Part shown: positions 1-8,639 of the stretch, in pieces
Position numbering within the stretch: position 1 is the first letter of the stretch
Layout of the letters: every line of letters starts with the position of its first letter
From: Microcaldota archaeon
GTDB lineage: Archaea > Micrarchaeota > Micrarchaeia > Anstonellales > Bilamarchaeaceae
NCBI GenBank assembly: GCA_026992595.1
Contig: JALWZW010000023.1
Location: 1-21,803, forward strand
Direction: 5' to 3'
DNA: 21,803 nt
Made by a program: the position numbers and the translations under genes
Notes under the pieces: generated by a model
Database searches by the model: none
What the model was told of the DNA's origin: nothing
The model's input: only the letters and a program-made list of their open reading frames with translations

Positions 1-2
1 AT

Positions 3-614
3 ATAGAGAGGTTTATAACTTCTAAACCTGCAGTGATTATGTTTGTGGGTGTTAATGGCTCTGGCAAAACCACCACCATTGCCAAAATCGCTCATTTGCT
101 TAAGAAGAAGGGGTATAAGGTGGTTTTGGCTGCTGCAGATACTTTTAGGGCGGCGGCGGTGGAGCAGTTAGAGGCGCATGCCAAAAAGTTGGGAATTCCT
201 CTTATAAAAAGGCCTTATGGCTCTGACCCCACTTCTGTCGCTTATGATGCGGTCAATTTTGCAAAGGCGCGCAACTTTGATGTGGTGCTTATAGATACTG
301 CGGGCAGACAGAGCACCAATGTTGGGCTTATAAATGAGATGAAGAAGATGGCGCGCGTTATAAAGCCGCATGCTAAAATTTATGTGGGTGAAAGCGTTGC
401 AGGGAGCGCTTCTGCAGAACAAATAAAAGAGTTTCATGAGGAAATTGGCCTGGACGGCATTATTTTAACTAAGTTAGATTGCGATGTGAAAGGAGGGGTG
501 GCGCTTTCTATAAGGTATTTAACTGGCGTCCCTTTGCTTTATGTGGGAACCGGGCAGGGTTATGAGGACTTGCAACTTTTTAGCGGCAGGCACTTGGCAG
601 CGCTGTTGGTATAA
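3..614 (+). CDS. ftsY: Signal recognition particle receptor FtsY, NG GTPase domain (5'-truncated by window edge)
   Basis: FtsY is the SRP receptor GTPase that docks SRP-ribosome complexes at the membrane and hands nascent membrane proteins to SecYEG. The reading frame is open from the first bases with no stop, so the N-terminal part lies outside the window; about 203 codons are seen. Visible motifs are the P-loop GVNGSGKTTT, the ADTFRAAAVEQL segment, DTAGR (G3), TKLD (G4) and the closing GTGQGYEDLQLF. The GSDPTSVAYDA stretch, the TKLDCDVKGGVALS form of G4 and the absence of a methionine-rich M domain at the C terminus favour FtsY over its paralogue SRP54. The internal GTG at 33 and ATG at 39 lie within the conserved domain and are not the true start. 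The next gene follows after a 33-nt gap holding its own promoter. Confidence 0.93.
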   Translation: MERFITSKPAVIMFVGVNGSGKTTTIAKIAHLLKKKGYKVVLAAADTFRAAAVEQLEAHAKKLGIPLIKRPYGSDPTSVAYDAVNFAKARNFDVVLIDTAGRQSTNVGLINEMKKMARVIKPHAKIYVGESVAGSASAEQIKEFHEEIGLDGIILTKLDCDVKGGVALSIRYLTGVPLLYVGTGQGYEDLQLFSGRHLAALLV

Positions 615-617
615 ACA

Positions 618-625
618 TTTTTAAA
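618..625 (+). promoter_or_regulatory. TATA box for the 557-residue orphan gene
   Basis: TTTTTAAA is centred about 26 nt upstream of the ATG at 648, in the only gap between ftsY and the next gene. This spacing fits an archaeal TATA box driving a leaderless or nearly leaderless transcript. No Shine-Dalgarno-like GGTG or GGAGG precedes the ATG, which agrees. The promoter is inferred from position and sequence only. Confidence 0.55.
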
Positions 626-647
626 CTTTAATTGACACATTATTATT

Positions 648-2321
648 ATGGGAAGATTTAGAGGAAGATGTGGTGATGAGAGGAATAAGGAGAGGAGGGA
701 TAGTGCTAGCACTCCCCGCCGTGGTGTGAGCGGGAAGGAGCCGCAAGTGGATGTGCCTCAAGGCGGGCGCCAAGCCGCTCAAACCAAAATTCCTGAAGAA
801 CTTAAGAAGAGGATAGATGAAGGTGCTGAGCGAGTAAGGAGGGAAGCTGAAGAAGGTAGGACAAAATGGGAGGAAGAGGATTTCGTAGACCTTCTGCGTA
901 AGTGTGGTTTTCCTGGGCGGAAAAGATGGGACGAGTTAAGATGGGATTACTCTCAGAATACTCAAGGTTTTTGGAGGAAAGTGGGGAAGGGCGCTTTAGT
1001 TTTTGCTCAACTTGTTTTTGGGGCTATTTATCATATTACCGCTGTTCTTGCTTCCGCCACAAAGGCCATTGTTGAGGCGTTGGCTTCTGCATTGTTGGAG
1101 ATTGTTAAAGGGGCTCTGAAGGTGGCTACAAAGTATGTTTTGCCTCTTGCAGTTGTGGTGGGGGGTACTGCAAGGGGTTGCGGTTATCTCTCCACCCGCG
1201 ATTTAAATACAGTAGTGAAGAATAAGGTGACTTATATTTGCGGTGACCTGCGGGACCCTAGCACTTTAAGTTCCTGCCCTCCTGAAGCGGTGGAGGCGGC
1301 TCAGAAGGAAGTCACAAAGTATCTTCCTATAGATAAGGAAAAATTAAATAAGGCGTTAGCGCAGGTGAAGGAGGGCGACTGGCAAAAAGTGCTTGCTCTT
1401 CTGTTTGCTTTATTCTTTGGAACTCCTCGCCCTCGCCCTACTGTCCAAAGACCAAATGCCGATGTTTTAGGTTTTGAGTATAGGCAGGAGGAAGATTGCA
1501 GATTGCAGAACATTGCTGAATTGCCAGGCAGCTATAATGGAGCGCCTTTGGTAGTTGAGCGAGGAGAGGAATCGCCTTGGTGGTATTATGCTGGCGGTTA
1601 TAAATTCACAGCCCCGCGGGAGATAGAGGGCAATAAGATTTGCAAAACTAATCTTAGAGTGGGCGGCTTTGTAACTGAGGAATGGGCTTCTTATGTACCT
1701 AACCCTCGCAAAATAGAAGCATGGGTTGGCTTTGTGGCACAGGAGGTACTTCCTTATTATGACCCTGTAAGGGGCATCTCTTCTCTTTTTGAGAGGTGGA
1801 GAACGCTGATGCAAAAAGATAGGGGTAAAATTTTGAGAGACCTTGTGAAAAAAAGGGTGCTTGTCCATCGCAGCGTTTTAGGGGCTGCGGTTGCAGGCGT
1901 TTCTGACTATAAGAATTTACAGTGGCTTGTGAATGCAAATGCGCAGGTGAGAAGGGCGGTTCTTGCCTATCTTTTAGGAGTTGCGCCTGTGAGGGTAAGG
2001 AAAGATAAGGCTGATGCGTTTGTAGAAAGCGTTCGCACATTGTGGAAGTCATCTACAGGTATAAAGCGCTTTAAGGAGAAACTCTCTAGAAAGGTTAATG
2101 AGGGAAATTTAAGATCCATGATGGAAAAAAGCAATTTAGAGGCAAGAGAAGCGTTAACCAAACTCTTTTTGGTAAGGCCTGATTTGGTGGGAAGCTCTTT
2201 CAGCGAAGAGTTTTTGAGAGAAAAAGCACAGGAATTTGCCAAACTCCATCCTTTTGCGGCAGGAGGAATTGCTTTGGACAACATCTATGAAAGCGGTGAG
2301 GAAGTTGGAAAGCGAAGGTAA
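648..2321 (+). CDS. Unrecognised 557-residue protein with central membrane segments and a cysteine-bearing C-terminal region
   Basis: I do not recognise this protein. Residues 1-110 are highly charged (many Arg, Lys, Glu) and look cytoplasmic, with a likely helical stretch at 47-75. Hydrophobic segments fall at about 113-136 and 160-181, linked by an Ala-rich amphipathic helix at about 138-158; another short hydrophobic stretch is near 248-257. Cysteines at 178, 198, 210, 284 and 332 follow the membrane region and could form disulfides if that part is outside the cell. Residues 305-320 are aromatic-rich (ESPWWYYAGGY) and the last 170 residues are again basic and helical. The ATG at 648 has no Shine-Dalgarno but sits at leaderless distance from a TATA box. 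The gene converges with the six-gene membrane operon, ending 32 nt from it, so it might be a partner of that system; this is inference from proximity only. Confidence 0.8.
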   Translation: MGRFRGRCGDERNKERRDSASTPRRGVSGKEPQVDVPQGGRQAAQTKIPEELKKRIDEGAERVRREAEEGRTKWEEEDFVDLLRKCGFPGRKRWDELRWDYSQNTQGFWRKVGKGALVFAQLVFGAIYHITAVLASATKAIVEALASALLEIVKGALKVATKYVLPLAVVVGGTARGCGYLSTRDLNTVVKNKVTYICGDLRDPSTLSSCPPEAVEAAQKEVTKYLPIDKEKLNKALAQVKEGDWQKVLALLFALFFGTPRPRPTVQRPNADVLGFEYRQEEDCRLQNIAELPGSYNGAPLVVERGEESPWWYYAGGYKFTAPREIEGNKICKTNLRVGGFVTEEWASYVPNPRKIEAWVGFVAQEVLPYYDPVRGISSLFERWRTLMQKDRGKILRDLVKKRVLVHRSVLGAAVAGVSDYKNLQWLVNANAQVRRAVLAYLLGVAPVRVRKDKADAFVESVRTLWKSSTGIKRFKEKLSRKVNEGNLRSMMEKSNLEAREALTKLFLVRPDLVGSSFSEEFLREKAQEFAKLHPFAAGGIALDNIYESGEEVGKRR

Positions 2322-2348
2322 GGAGAAGAAAAGGCGAAGGTAAGGAGA
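2312..2348 (+). repeat. 15-bp direct repeat at the 3' end of the orphan gene
   Basis: GCGAAGGTAAGGAGA occurs exactly at 2312-2326 and again at 2334-2348, a 22-bp period. The first copy contains the orphan gene's stop codon (TAA, 2319-2321). The second lies in the short convergent intergenic space. It looks like a small tandem duplication of the gene's tail. No function is evident. Confidence 0.75.
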
Positions 2349-2353
2349 GGGGT

Positions 2354-3478
2354 TCATATTAGTTTCACCAACCCTCTCCCCACTTCCGGGATGTTGCCGC
2401 CGAATATTCCGGTGCTGTTTAGAATAAAGGTTATGGTTATAACCATCGCCACCAAAGGCGCTAAGCACACTGAAGTGGCTATATAGTAGACATATTTTAG
2501 ATCTTCAATTGCTAAAATGCCTATCTGCTGGTCATTAGTTATTGTTGGAATGTTTTTGGATAGTTGTTGGAGGTTTGACATAACTTTTCCTTCTTCGCGC
2601 TTTGCCTTTATTACAGTTAAATAAAGGTTGTTTGTTTGCTTTATTTGGGGTGTGGTTGGTTTAGGTAGGGTGCAGGTGAAGAGGCCTTGTGAGATGCCTG
2701 TTATTTGAGTGGAACCTCTTATTTCGCATGAATAGATGCCGCTTGTTAGATAGGGTTGTGCAAGAGCGCTTATAAGCAGGTAGGAGAGCGGGAAGATGAA
2801 ATACATGCCTAAGGAAAAAGCCATTAAGTAGGCGCCGCCTCCGCGCGTTTCTGCTGAACCTCTTAATAACACACCCAAAGCAAAAAAATACCCTCCAAAG
2901 TATTTTATGAATTGGAGGAGGGTAAGTATTACATAGTTAATTATGGTGTAGAATATAATTGCGTCTGCAAGAGATGCCGCTCTGTCCAGTATGTACTTAA
3001 AGCCACTTGCTCCTGAAGCCGTTTCACTCATGAAAAATTCATAACTAAGCGAAGAAGGGACTACAAGCAATCGGTATATATAATCTAATATTTTAAATAC
3101 ATCAAACCCACATTCTATTTGGTTTATCGGATAGAGCATTGCCCAATCTGCCAAAGTGTTGAAGGGAAAGACCGCACCAGGGTCTGGTCTACATCCATAA
3201 GAGACATAATAAAGCGCCTTTGCCAAGCTTATATCTACCAATCTCCCTCCATCTGCTATAAGCGGTTCCACAAAATTTATCACGCTCACCGCCACAAAAA
3301 CAATAAGTACTGTGGATATGGCTACGCTAAATTCGTTTTTAGCAGTCTGTTCTAACTGTTTTAGACCCAATATTCGAGAAAACATTATCGCTAATGAAGC
3401 CAGAAGGACATTTAGTGTTGCTATTGCTATTGCTATACTTTCCCAATCCGGAATAATCGAAGCGGTAAACCCCATCAT
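2354..3478 (-). CDS. Polytopic membrane protein, paralogue F of the six-gene cluster (374 aa)
   Basis: Last gene of the minus-strand cluster; function unknown. It keeps the family layout in degenerate form: an N-terminal membrane hairpin (about 13-36 and 52-70) with AKNEF at 46-50, and a central motif ALGVLLRGSAETRGGG at 200-215, where the usual FPPTR has become SAETR. The next membrane helix ends in FIFP (about 227-230). The C-terminal tail is NIPEVGRGLVKLI. Two cysteine pairs lie in the predicted loops (C96/C123 and C251/C269), suggesting disulfides on the outer side. The start overlaps the stop of gene E as ATGATG. A GGTG lies 2 nt before the first ATG (3478) and 5 nt before the second (3475), so either may be used; 5 nt matches most other genes here. 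It is the most diverged copy in the central motif. Confidence 0.85.
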   Translation of the reverse strand: MMGFTASIIPDWESIAIAIATLNVLLASLAIMFSRILGLKQLEQTAKNEFSVAISTVLIVFVAVSVINFVEPLIADGGRLVDISLAKALYYVSYGCRPDPGAVFPFNTLADWAMLYPINQIECGFDVFKILDYIYRLLVVPSSLSYEFFMSETASGASGFKYILDRAASLADAIIFYTIINYVILTLLQFIKYFGGYFFALGVLLRGSAETRGGGAYLMAFSLGMYFIFPLSYLLISALAQPYLTSGIYSCEIRGSTQITGISQGLFTCTLPKPTTPQIKQTNNLYLTVIKAKREEGKVMSNLQQLSKNIPTITNDQQIGILAIEDLKYVYYIATSVCLAPLVAMVITITFILNSTGIFGGNIPEVGRGLVKLI

Positions 3479-4578
3479 ATCACCCTTGTGATGGCTGTTA
3501 TATCTACCTCTTCTCCCAACATTTTGCTAATCCCTCTTGCTGCTTGTATAAATAAGAGGAGGTTTATAAGAGGTATTACTATCGCGGTAATAAATGCCAT
3601 GGCTAAAAGCGGTAGTGTTATCCCTATTATTGCTTCTGTAAGCCCACCAAATACCCCTTTTATAACTTCTTTGAATAATGTTATGACGCCGTTATAAAGC
3701 CCTATTATGATGTTAGATGATTTTTTAAATTCCTCTTTGCTTGCATCTAAGGAGTTCACAAGCGTTTCTAGATTGGGACTGTTGCTCAAGAGGGAGGGCA
3801 AATCTCTAAATGTTATTAAAACACTGTTTTGTCCGTAGAGTATGCCATAAGCGATGATGTTTATAAGGGGGAGGATTGCCAAAAATGCTAAAGAAATGCC
3901 TATAAGAGCACCCCCTATTCTTCTTGTTGGGGTGAAACACCTTAGAAATATCCCTAACGGCAGATAATAGTTGAGGAAAAGGGCGGTGCCAAATGCAAAC
4001 AACACCCTTTGCACCACTATAGAGAAATAGGCAAAGATAAGCGCTATGCCGCTGTTGTATAATAGTTGTTTAGCGGTAACTGCAATGCCTGCAAAGGGCT
4101 TGGTTACATAAGCAGCAGCACCTTCTTCTGAGACTACTGTTCTTGTTCCTATTTCATCCACCGCTATAATAACAGTATAAACGCTTCCAATCCACCCTTT
4201 AAGGTCTTCTTCTAATACTTCATAATATTTATACGCCGCTTCATATAGTGGTGTGTTGCTGGTGATGCTTTGTGTGCCAGCGGACTGAGGGATAAGTGGC
4301 GTTGGCAGAAAGGTGCCTATTTTTAGCAGAGGGAGCGCGGTAAGAAGGGCGCTTATTATAATAAGAATTACTGCCGATGCAATTACTTCGTATAACTCTA
4401 TTTTTGCAAATGCTTTTGTTCTCTCATCTTTAAAAACCACTCCCCATAAATAAAAAAGACCTATAAGCATGGTGGAAGCTATTAAGAGCATCGCGCCAGT
4501 TGCTTCAAACTGGAGCAACTGGCTGTTGGGGCAGGTGTAGGAAATTATCTGTTGGGGAGTACACACTATTTCTACCAT
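3475..4578 (-). CDS. Polytopic membrane protein, paralogue E of the six-gene cluster (367 aa)
   Basis: Function unknown. Starting at the ATG at 4578 gives MVEIVCTPQQ; the frame extends upstream to 4641, but that would overlap gene D by over 50 nt, while 4578 lies 7 nt past D's stop. Two N-terminal cysteines (C6, C16) precede the first membrane segment (about 28-48). Then come AKIELYE at 58-64, a second membrane helix (about 66-82), an outer region with mixed polar sequence at about 85-170, and the family motif LPLGIFLRCFTPTRRIGG at 206-223 leading into a hydrophobic helix. A second polar loop follows at about 250-290, then C-terminal helices and the tail LGEEVDITAITRVI. It is a textbook example of the shared family layout. 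It is cotranscribed with its neighbours by spacing, and gene F starts on its stop codon. Confidence 0.87.
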   Translation of the reverse strand: MVEIVCTPQQIISYTCPNSQLLQFEATGAMLLIASTMLIGLFYLWGVVFKDERTKAFAKIELYEVIASAVILIIISALLTALPLLKIGTFLPTPLIPQSAGTQSITSNTPLYEAAYKYYEVLEEDLKGWIGSVYTVIIAVDEIGTRTVVSEEGAAAYVTKPFAGIAVTAKQLLYNSGIALIFAYFSIVVQRVLFAFGTALFLNYYLPLGIFLRCFTPTRRIGGALIGISLAFLAILPLINIIAYGILYGQNSVLITFRDLPSLLSNSPNLETLVNSLDASKEEFKKSSNIIIGLYNGVITLFKEVIKGVFGGLTEAIIGITLPLLAMAFITAIVIPLINLLLFIQAARGISKMLGEEVDITAITRVI

Positions 4579-4585
4579 ATTATCA

Positions 4586-5773
4586 CTATATGATGCGCAG
4601 GAATGAGAAGAAATTAACATCAACCTGGAAGAACTTGGCAAACTCTTTTGCAGCGGTCAATGTAACAAACACTGCAATAAACGGCATAAATAACCCTAAA
4701 AATACAGTATAATATACTGAATTATTAATAATATCTATCATTAGCCCTATCACTGTTCCTACAAAGAAGGGAAAGAACACACCAGTTAGAAACACAAGCG
4801 CAAAGATGGAGAAAATGGCAAATATGTAGCCGCTTGTTTCGCTGAAAAGGAGACCTATTTCGCTCGGGTCTATCATATAGAACCTTAGTATTTTGTGGCT
4901 TTCATAGGTTATAAGTATCATTACAGGATAAATTAAGGCAAGCGCTAGCATTATCGCAAGAAGCCCCTCTCCCATATTGCGGGTAGGCGGAAAGGCGCGG
5001 AAGAGAATGCCTAAAGGAATAAAAACGCTCCAAAGGTATTTCTTTATAAAGCAGAGAAGGATGAGGTGGAGAAGCCATTCCACCATTGCCATGGCTATTG
5101 TTTGAAGCACCGTTCCTATAAAGTCAATAAATGGCTTCACAATAGGCCCTAAATCAAAGGTATACATTGTTCTTGGATTGGTACCTAAGGGGAAAGTGAT
5201 GGAAAAGATTTGGTATAGGTAGTAGTTGAAGAGAAGAAGAGTGCCTGTCATCTGCGCCATCTCACCGTAAATGAGGCGGGAAGCAGACATTGCAGCGTCT
5301 ATATATGTGTTTTCTTTTGCATATATGGGGTCCGCGGTAGAGGAAGAGGAAAACTCAAACCAAAACTGCGAGGAGGAAATTAGCGTTATAATGACAGACA
5401 ATCGCCATAATGTTGTTCCTAAATGATATAGTTCGTCTTTTGCCATCGCAACAAGCCCTGGCAGTTGCAACGCTTCTCCTGCCATTATCGCTAGCCCTAT
5501 AACTATTCCTATGAGGATAAGCACCATTCCTGTTGGAATGAGCCATGATGCTTGTGCGCGGGAAGCAGGGAAAGGCGCTTCGCATGCCTGCCCACCCCCA
5601 AAACTACGGTATAAAAATTCAAACATCTTGGAAAAGCTTTTTACTCCTGTAAATTGCGCATCCACCCACTGCTCTGTTTGCTCCTTTACCTCTTTTATAA
5701 CCTCTTCTCCTCCTGTTGCGTAAGAAAATGAAATTATTAATAGCGCAACTAGCAAAGCCGCCTTTTTCATCAT
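4586..5773 (-). CDS. Polytopic membrane protein with signal peptide, paralogue D of the six-gene cluster (395 aa)
   Basis: Function unknown. It begins with a clear Sec-type signal sequence (MMKKAALLVALLIISFSYATGG), followed by a polar stretch at 22-75 with a cysteine at 64 that would lie outside the cell. Then come the family's N-terminal hairpin (about 77-98 and 119-134) with AKDELY at 111-116, a Ser-rich outer loop, further helices at about 215-250, and the central motif IPLGILFRAFPPTRNMG at 252-268. The C terminus ends FFQVDVNFFSFLRII, a variant of the family tail. The start overlaps gene C's stop as ATGATG; the second ATG at 5770 is an equally good start. The DNA encoding the central motif is identical over 34 bp to that of gene A, far more than the rest of the two genes. 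Confidence 0.87.
   Translation of the reverse strand: MMKKAALLVALLIISFSYATGGEEVIKEVKEQTEQWVDAQFTGVKSFSKMFEFLYRSFGGGQACEAPFPASRAQASWLIPTGMVLILIGIVIGLAIMAGEALQLPGLVAMAKDELYHLGTTLWRLSVIITLISSSQFWFEFSSSSTADPIYAKENTYIDAAMSASRLIYGEMAQMTGTLLLFNYYLYQIFSITFPLGTNPRTMYTFDLGPIVKPFIDFIGTVLQTIAMAMVEWLLHLILLCFIKKYLWSVFIPLGILFRAFPPTRNMGEGLLAIMLALALIYPVMILITYESHKILRFYMIDPSEIGLLFSETSGYIFAIFSIFALVFLTGVFFPFFVGTVIGLMIDIINNSVYYTVFLGLFMPFIAVFVTLTAAKEFAKFFQVDVNFFSFLRII
4986..5019. repeat. 34-bp exact repeat, copy in paralogue D (partner at 9255-9288)
   Basis: This stretch is base-for-base identical to 9255-9288 in paralogue A. On the minus strand it encodes the PLGILFRAFPP core in both genes with identical codons at every position, while the flanking DNA of the two genes has diverged. 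It suggests gene conversion or a recent local duplication rather than protein-level constraint alone, since wobble positions also match. Confidence 0.9.
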
Positions 5774-7107
5774 ATCAACCTTGTTAACCCTGCTATCTCA
5801 ATATCTCCTCCTAATGTTATTGACAGAGATCTTATAGAAGCGATGGTTGCTATCACTGAAAGAAAGCCGAAGAAAAGGGACCAGAATAAAAGCCGCCCCA
5901 CTGCTCCTATCGGCCCGCTATCTCCAAACGCCTCTTCTTGCAGCGGGTCGTTAAGGTTCATTCTATGCAGTATCTTCTGCCATTGGCTGATTTTTATGGT
6001 TGTTTTATTTTCTAACTCTTCTATCTCTTGCTCTGAGTAAAGGCGTGGATTGAGGTTTCTCCTCCTTTGGGAAAGTAATTGCTGCGCATCTTCTGGACCC
6101 ATTGATGTGAAATCTTTTCTTATTTGAGACACATCTATCTCTTCATTCAATAACAATATGTTTCCAGAGCCATACGCGAAATTAAATACAGGCGGATTTT
6201 TACCATAACTTTCTCTAACATCCTCTGGCACTTCTCTCACCCATTTGTCTCTCAACGAATTTTGAATATCTAATACAATAAGTCCTGCGATAGCATAAAA
6301 GAACGGATATATATAATAAAGAACGAAGGCCATTGCCATTAAAAGTCCTCCTAATTTTCTAGTTATTGGGAGTATTCTTAAAATAATTCCTGATATGAGG
6401 AAAATGGGGAAAAGCGCCACCGCTATAAAGCGCAAAGTGATCTCTTGGAATTTGGTGATCACCATAATCCTTATCGCCCAATCAAAAACAGTGCTTCTTA
6501 TCTTGTTTGTCAGGCCTACTAAAAATGCTAAGGGCTGGCTTGAGATAACTCCGGTTTTTTCTGGAGCTAAGAAATGTTTTGTTTCTCTGAATTCTGTAAG
6601 AACACTATAATATCCATATTCTATCATAACTTCGTGTCCCAGTATTTTTGCCTCTCTGAATATTTCTCTTAAAAACCATATCCCTACATTTATGCTACAT
6701 AATCTGATGTTTCTATATGGGGAGAAGGGGTTTTGTAGTATTGAAGATTTTGTTGTTTCGCAAAGGTCTACTGCTTCCCATTTAATGCTATCTGGAGTGG
6801 TGCTGGTATCTATTACTTCTATATAGGTGCTGGTAGGGGTACCGAGAGGTCCCGGCGTTGTTGTGGCATTAATCATCAGGGTGTTTACTAGGTCATCTAC
6901 TAGATTTAGTATTAAAAACATTATCGAAATCAAAATCCCTGAATATATGATTTCATAAACTTCCATTTTTACCCATGATTTTAATTTTTCGTTTTCTAAT
7001 ACTGAAGCGAATAGATAGATTATACTAAGAATTATTGATGCTAAAGCAAATATTATTGCTGTCACTCCTTGCCATGTGTTCCACAACGCTTCTGGCCCGC
7101 TCACCAT
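5770..7107 (-). CDS. Polytopic membrane protein with long soluble loop, paralogue C of the six-gene cluster (445 aa)
   Basis: Function unknown. Family features are the N-terminal hairpin (about 14-36 and 53-70) with WVKMEVYE at 45-52, a central motif beginning near 238 (SGIILRILPITRKLGG), and a tail reading LGGDIEIAGLTRLI, close to those of A and E. A Thr/Pro-rich outer loop (about 80-106) and two cysteines (C116, C137) follow the first hairpin. Unusual for the set is a hydrophilic segment of about 120 residues (roughly 282-405) between the central helices and the last membrane segment, carrying charged helical sequence such as SEQEIEELENK; it may be a docking domain. The ATG overlaps gene B's stop as TAATG. 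The preceding GGGTG is only 2 nt from the ATG but 5 nt from the next codon, GTG, which could be the real start. Confidence 0.87.
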   Translation of the reverse strand: MVSGPEALWNTWQGVTAIIFALASIILSIIYLFASVLENEKLKSWVKMEVYEIIYSGILISIMFLILNLVDDLVNTLMINATTTPGPLGTPTSTYIEVIDTSTTPDSIKWEAVDLCETTKSSILQNPFSPYRNIRLCSINVGIWFLREIFREAKILGHEVMIEYGYYSVLTEFRETKHFLAPEKTGVISSQPLAFLVGLTNKIRSTVFDWAIRIMVITKFQEITLRFIAVALFPIFLISGIILRILPITRKLGGLLMAMAFVLYYIYPFFYAIAGLIVLDIQNSLRDKWVREVPEDVRESYGKNPPVFNFAYGSGNILLLNEEIDVSQIRKDFTSMGPEDAQQLLSQRRRNLNPRLYSEQEIEELENKTTIKISQWQKILHRMNLNDPLQEEAFGDSGPIGAVGRLLFWSLFFGFLSVIATIASIRSLSITLGGDIEIAGLTRLI

Positions 7108-8639
7108 TACACCCTTAACAGTATAAATTTGCTAAGAGCATTGATAAATGCAACCGTAAACATCATTGCAAAGGCAGGGGAGAATATGGCAGGAACTGAG
7201 AGTAGGGAGAAAACTTGCAGCAGTTCTAAAAAGTCCCCTATTAATAGAAAGTTCACTGTCAATTCGTTTACTCCTATCCTTAATAAAATCTCTGCTATTG
7301 GCCTAATATATCTTATTATGGGAAGGTCAAGTGCTTTGTCTACCAGGTTAGCGGCTGCCCCATATATCCACAATTTGGGTGCTGCGCACATAGAAAGGGT
7401 AAGAAAATAGGGTTTTTTGAAAAGCGGCTCTGAAGTGCTTATTCCAAAAACCTCCTCTATGGCTAATCTATTGAATATATAAATGCTGGGAAATATTATC
7501 CCTATACCAAAGGAGAACGCAATTAAAAATGAACCTGCATCTCTTGTGGGCGGGAAAAATCTTAATATTAATCCGGCAGGAAGGAGAAGGTTGAAGAGGA
7601 GGGAGTCCACAAATTTTAGAAAGATTATTTGAAGGGAGATTGAGCCAAAGGCAGCAATCAACCCCATAACTAAAAAGTTAAAGGCAGTTGATAAAAAGCC
7701 CAGGCCGGGGAATATTTTTTTCTGCCTTGTGAGCCCTGCGTCTCCAAATCTTTTCATAAAGTTGTCAAAGAAACTTAAGCATCCTTGGATAACCTGAATA
7801 TCCACTATGCTTTCCACCAAACTTTTTTGGGTACTCTCTAATTGCTGCGCTGCTGTTTTGCTGATTTGGGTGGTGCCCAGCAGCGCGGAGAGGAAAGCGT
7901 TCATAAAGCCGAACATCGCCACTATCAATATGAGCATTATAAAGGAGAGGTGGAGGTTAGATAATTCTATGCTTAAGTACGCTTCCCATTCCTTTAAATT
8001 AAGCGCTTTGGTGATGAGATAGACGAGGATGATAAAGATGCTTATTACCGCTATGGCGGTTATAAGGGTGCCGCCGTACTGCTCTATAATACTGCCCCTA
8101 AATATGCGCATTCCTACATCGCTTATTAATTGGAACAACACGACATAGAGCACAGAGGCGGTTATAACTGCTATAATCAAGTTGTTTGCCCATGTGCTCG
8201 CTTTTGCCCTTCCTGCAGCATCCAACATCTGCCCTCCTGCATAAATAAGCGCAGAAAGAATCACTAACAGCATAATAAGCGAAAACATTATCTGCTCTGC
8301 AGGTTTCAAAACCTCCTCTCTTATAAATGTCTCTTCTGCGCCTGCCCTTATTGCTAATCTAAGCGAAGGGCTTGTCATTAAGGATAGAATGATTAGAGAA
8401 ACAGCTGCAATAATTATGCTGATTAATACCCCTTTTGCCCATTCTCTTCCTCTTGCACCTATTTCTGCTCCGAACAGCTGCGCAATTGAATAAACTAGTA
8501 TTGCCAAAATTGTTGCAAATAGTAACAATGGGATCAAATAAGAGTATAATAAATAGTCTATATATCCTTCTATAAACTCTACAGTTTCTCTTACTCCTCC
8601 AGCGCTTGCAATGCTTATGAGCATCAGCGCCCAAACCAT
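7107..8639 (-). CDS. Large polytopic membrane protein with repeated N-terminal hairpins, paralogue B of the six-gene cluster (510 aa)
   Basis: Function unknown. It is the largest and most hydrophobic of the set. A short signal-like start (MVWALMLISIASAGG) is followed by what look like three successive membrane hairpins at about 33-89, 115-172 and 190-253. Each is two helices around a polar turn; the first two turns share R-x(3)-WA (RGREWAKG and KASTWANN), and the third reads LKEWEAYLSIEL, close to the AKxELYE motif of the paralogues. The central motif is LPAGLILRFFPPTRDAGS at 353-370, followed by a hydrophobic helix ending IIFP. The usual acidic-Gly C-terminal tail is missing and the protein ends SKFILLRV. 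The start overlaps gene A's stop as TAATG, with no obvious Shine-Dalgarno, which implies translational coupling. Confidence 0.87.
   Translation of the reverse strand: MVWALMLISIASAGGVRETVEFIEGYIDYLLYSYLIPLLLFATILAILVYSIAQLFGAEIGARGREWAKGVLISIIIAAVSLIILSLMTSPSLRLAIRAGAEETFIREEVLKPAEQIMFSLIMLLVILSALIYAGGQMLDAAGRAKASTWANNLIIAVITASVLYVVLFQLISDVGMRIFRGSIIEQYGGTLITAIAVISIFIILVYLITKALNLKEWEAYLSIELSNLHLSFIMLILIVAMFGFMNAFLSALLGTTQISKTAAQQLESTQKSLVESIVDIQVIQGCLSFFDNFMKRFGDAGLTRQKKIFPGLGFLSTAFNFLVMGLIAAFGSISLQIIFLKFVDSLLFNLLLPAGLILRFFPPTRDAGSFLIAFSFGIGIIFPSIYIFNRLAIEEVFGISTSEPLFKKPYFLTLSMCAAPKLWIYGAAANLVDKALDLPIIRYIRPIAEILLRIGVNELTVNFLLIGDFLELLQVFSLLSVPAIFSPAFAMMFTVAFINALSKFILLRV

Noticed and set aside
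3..614. Assignment of the first gene as SRP54
   Set aside because: There is no C-terminal M domain, the gene stops right after the GTGQ..DL..F segment, and the G-domain loops fit FtsY better.
1301..2468. Several minus-strand open frames under the orphan gene
   Set aside because: They overlap the 557-residue frame, lack start signals and show no protein-like features. The plus-strand frame is long and has a promoter at the right distance.
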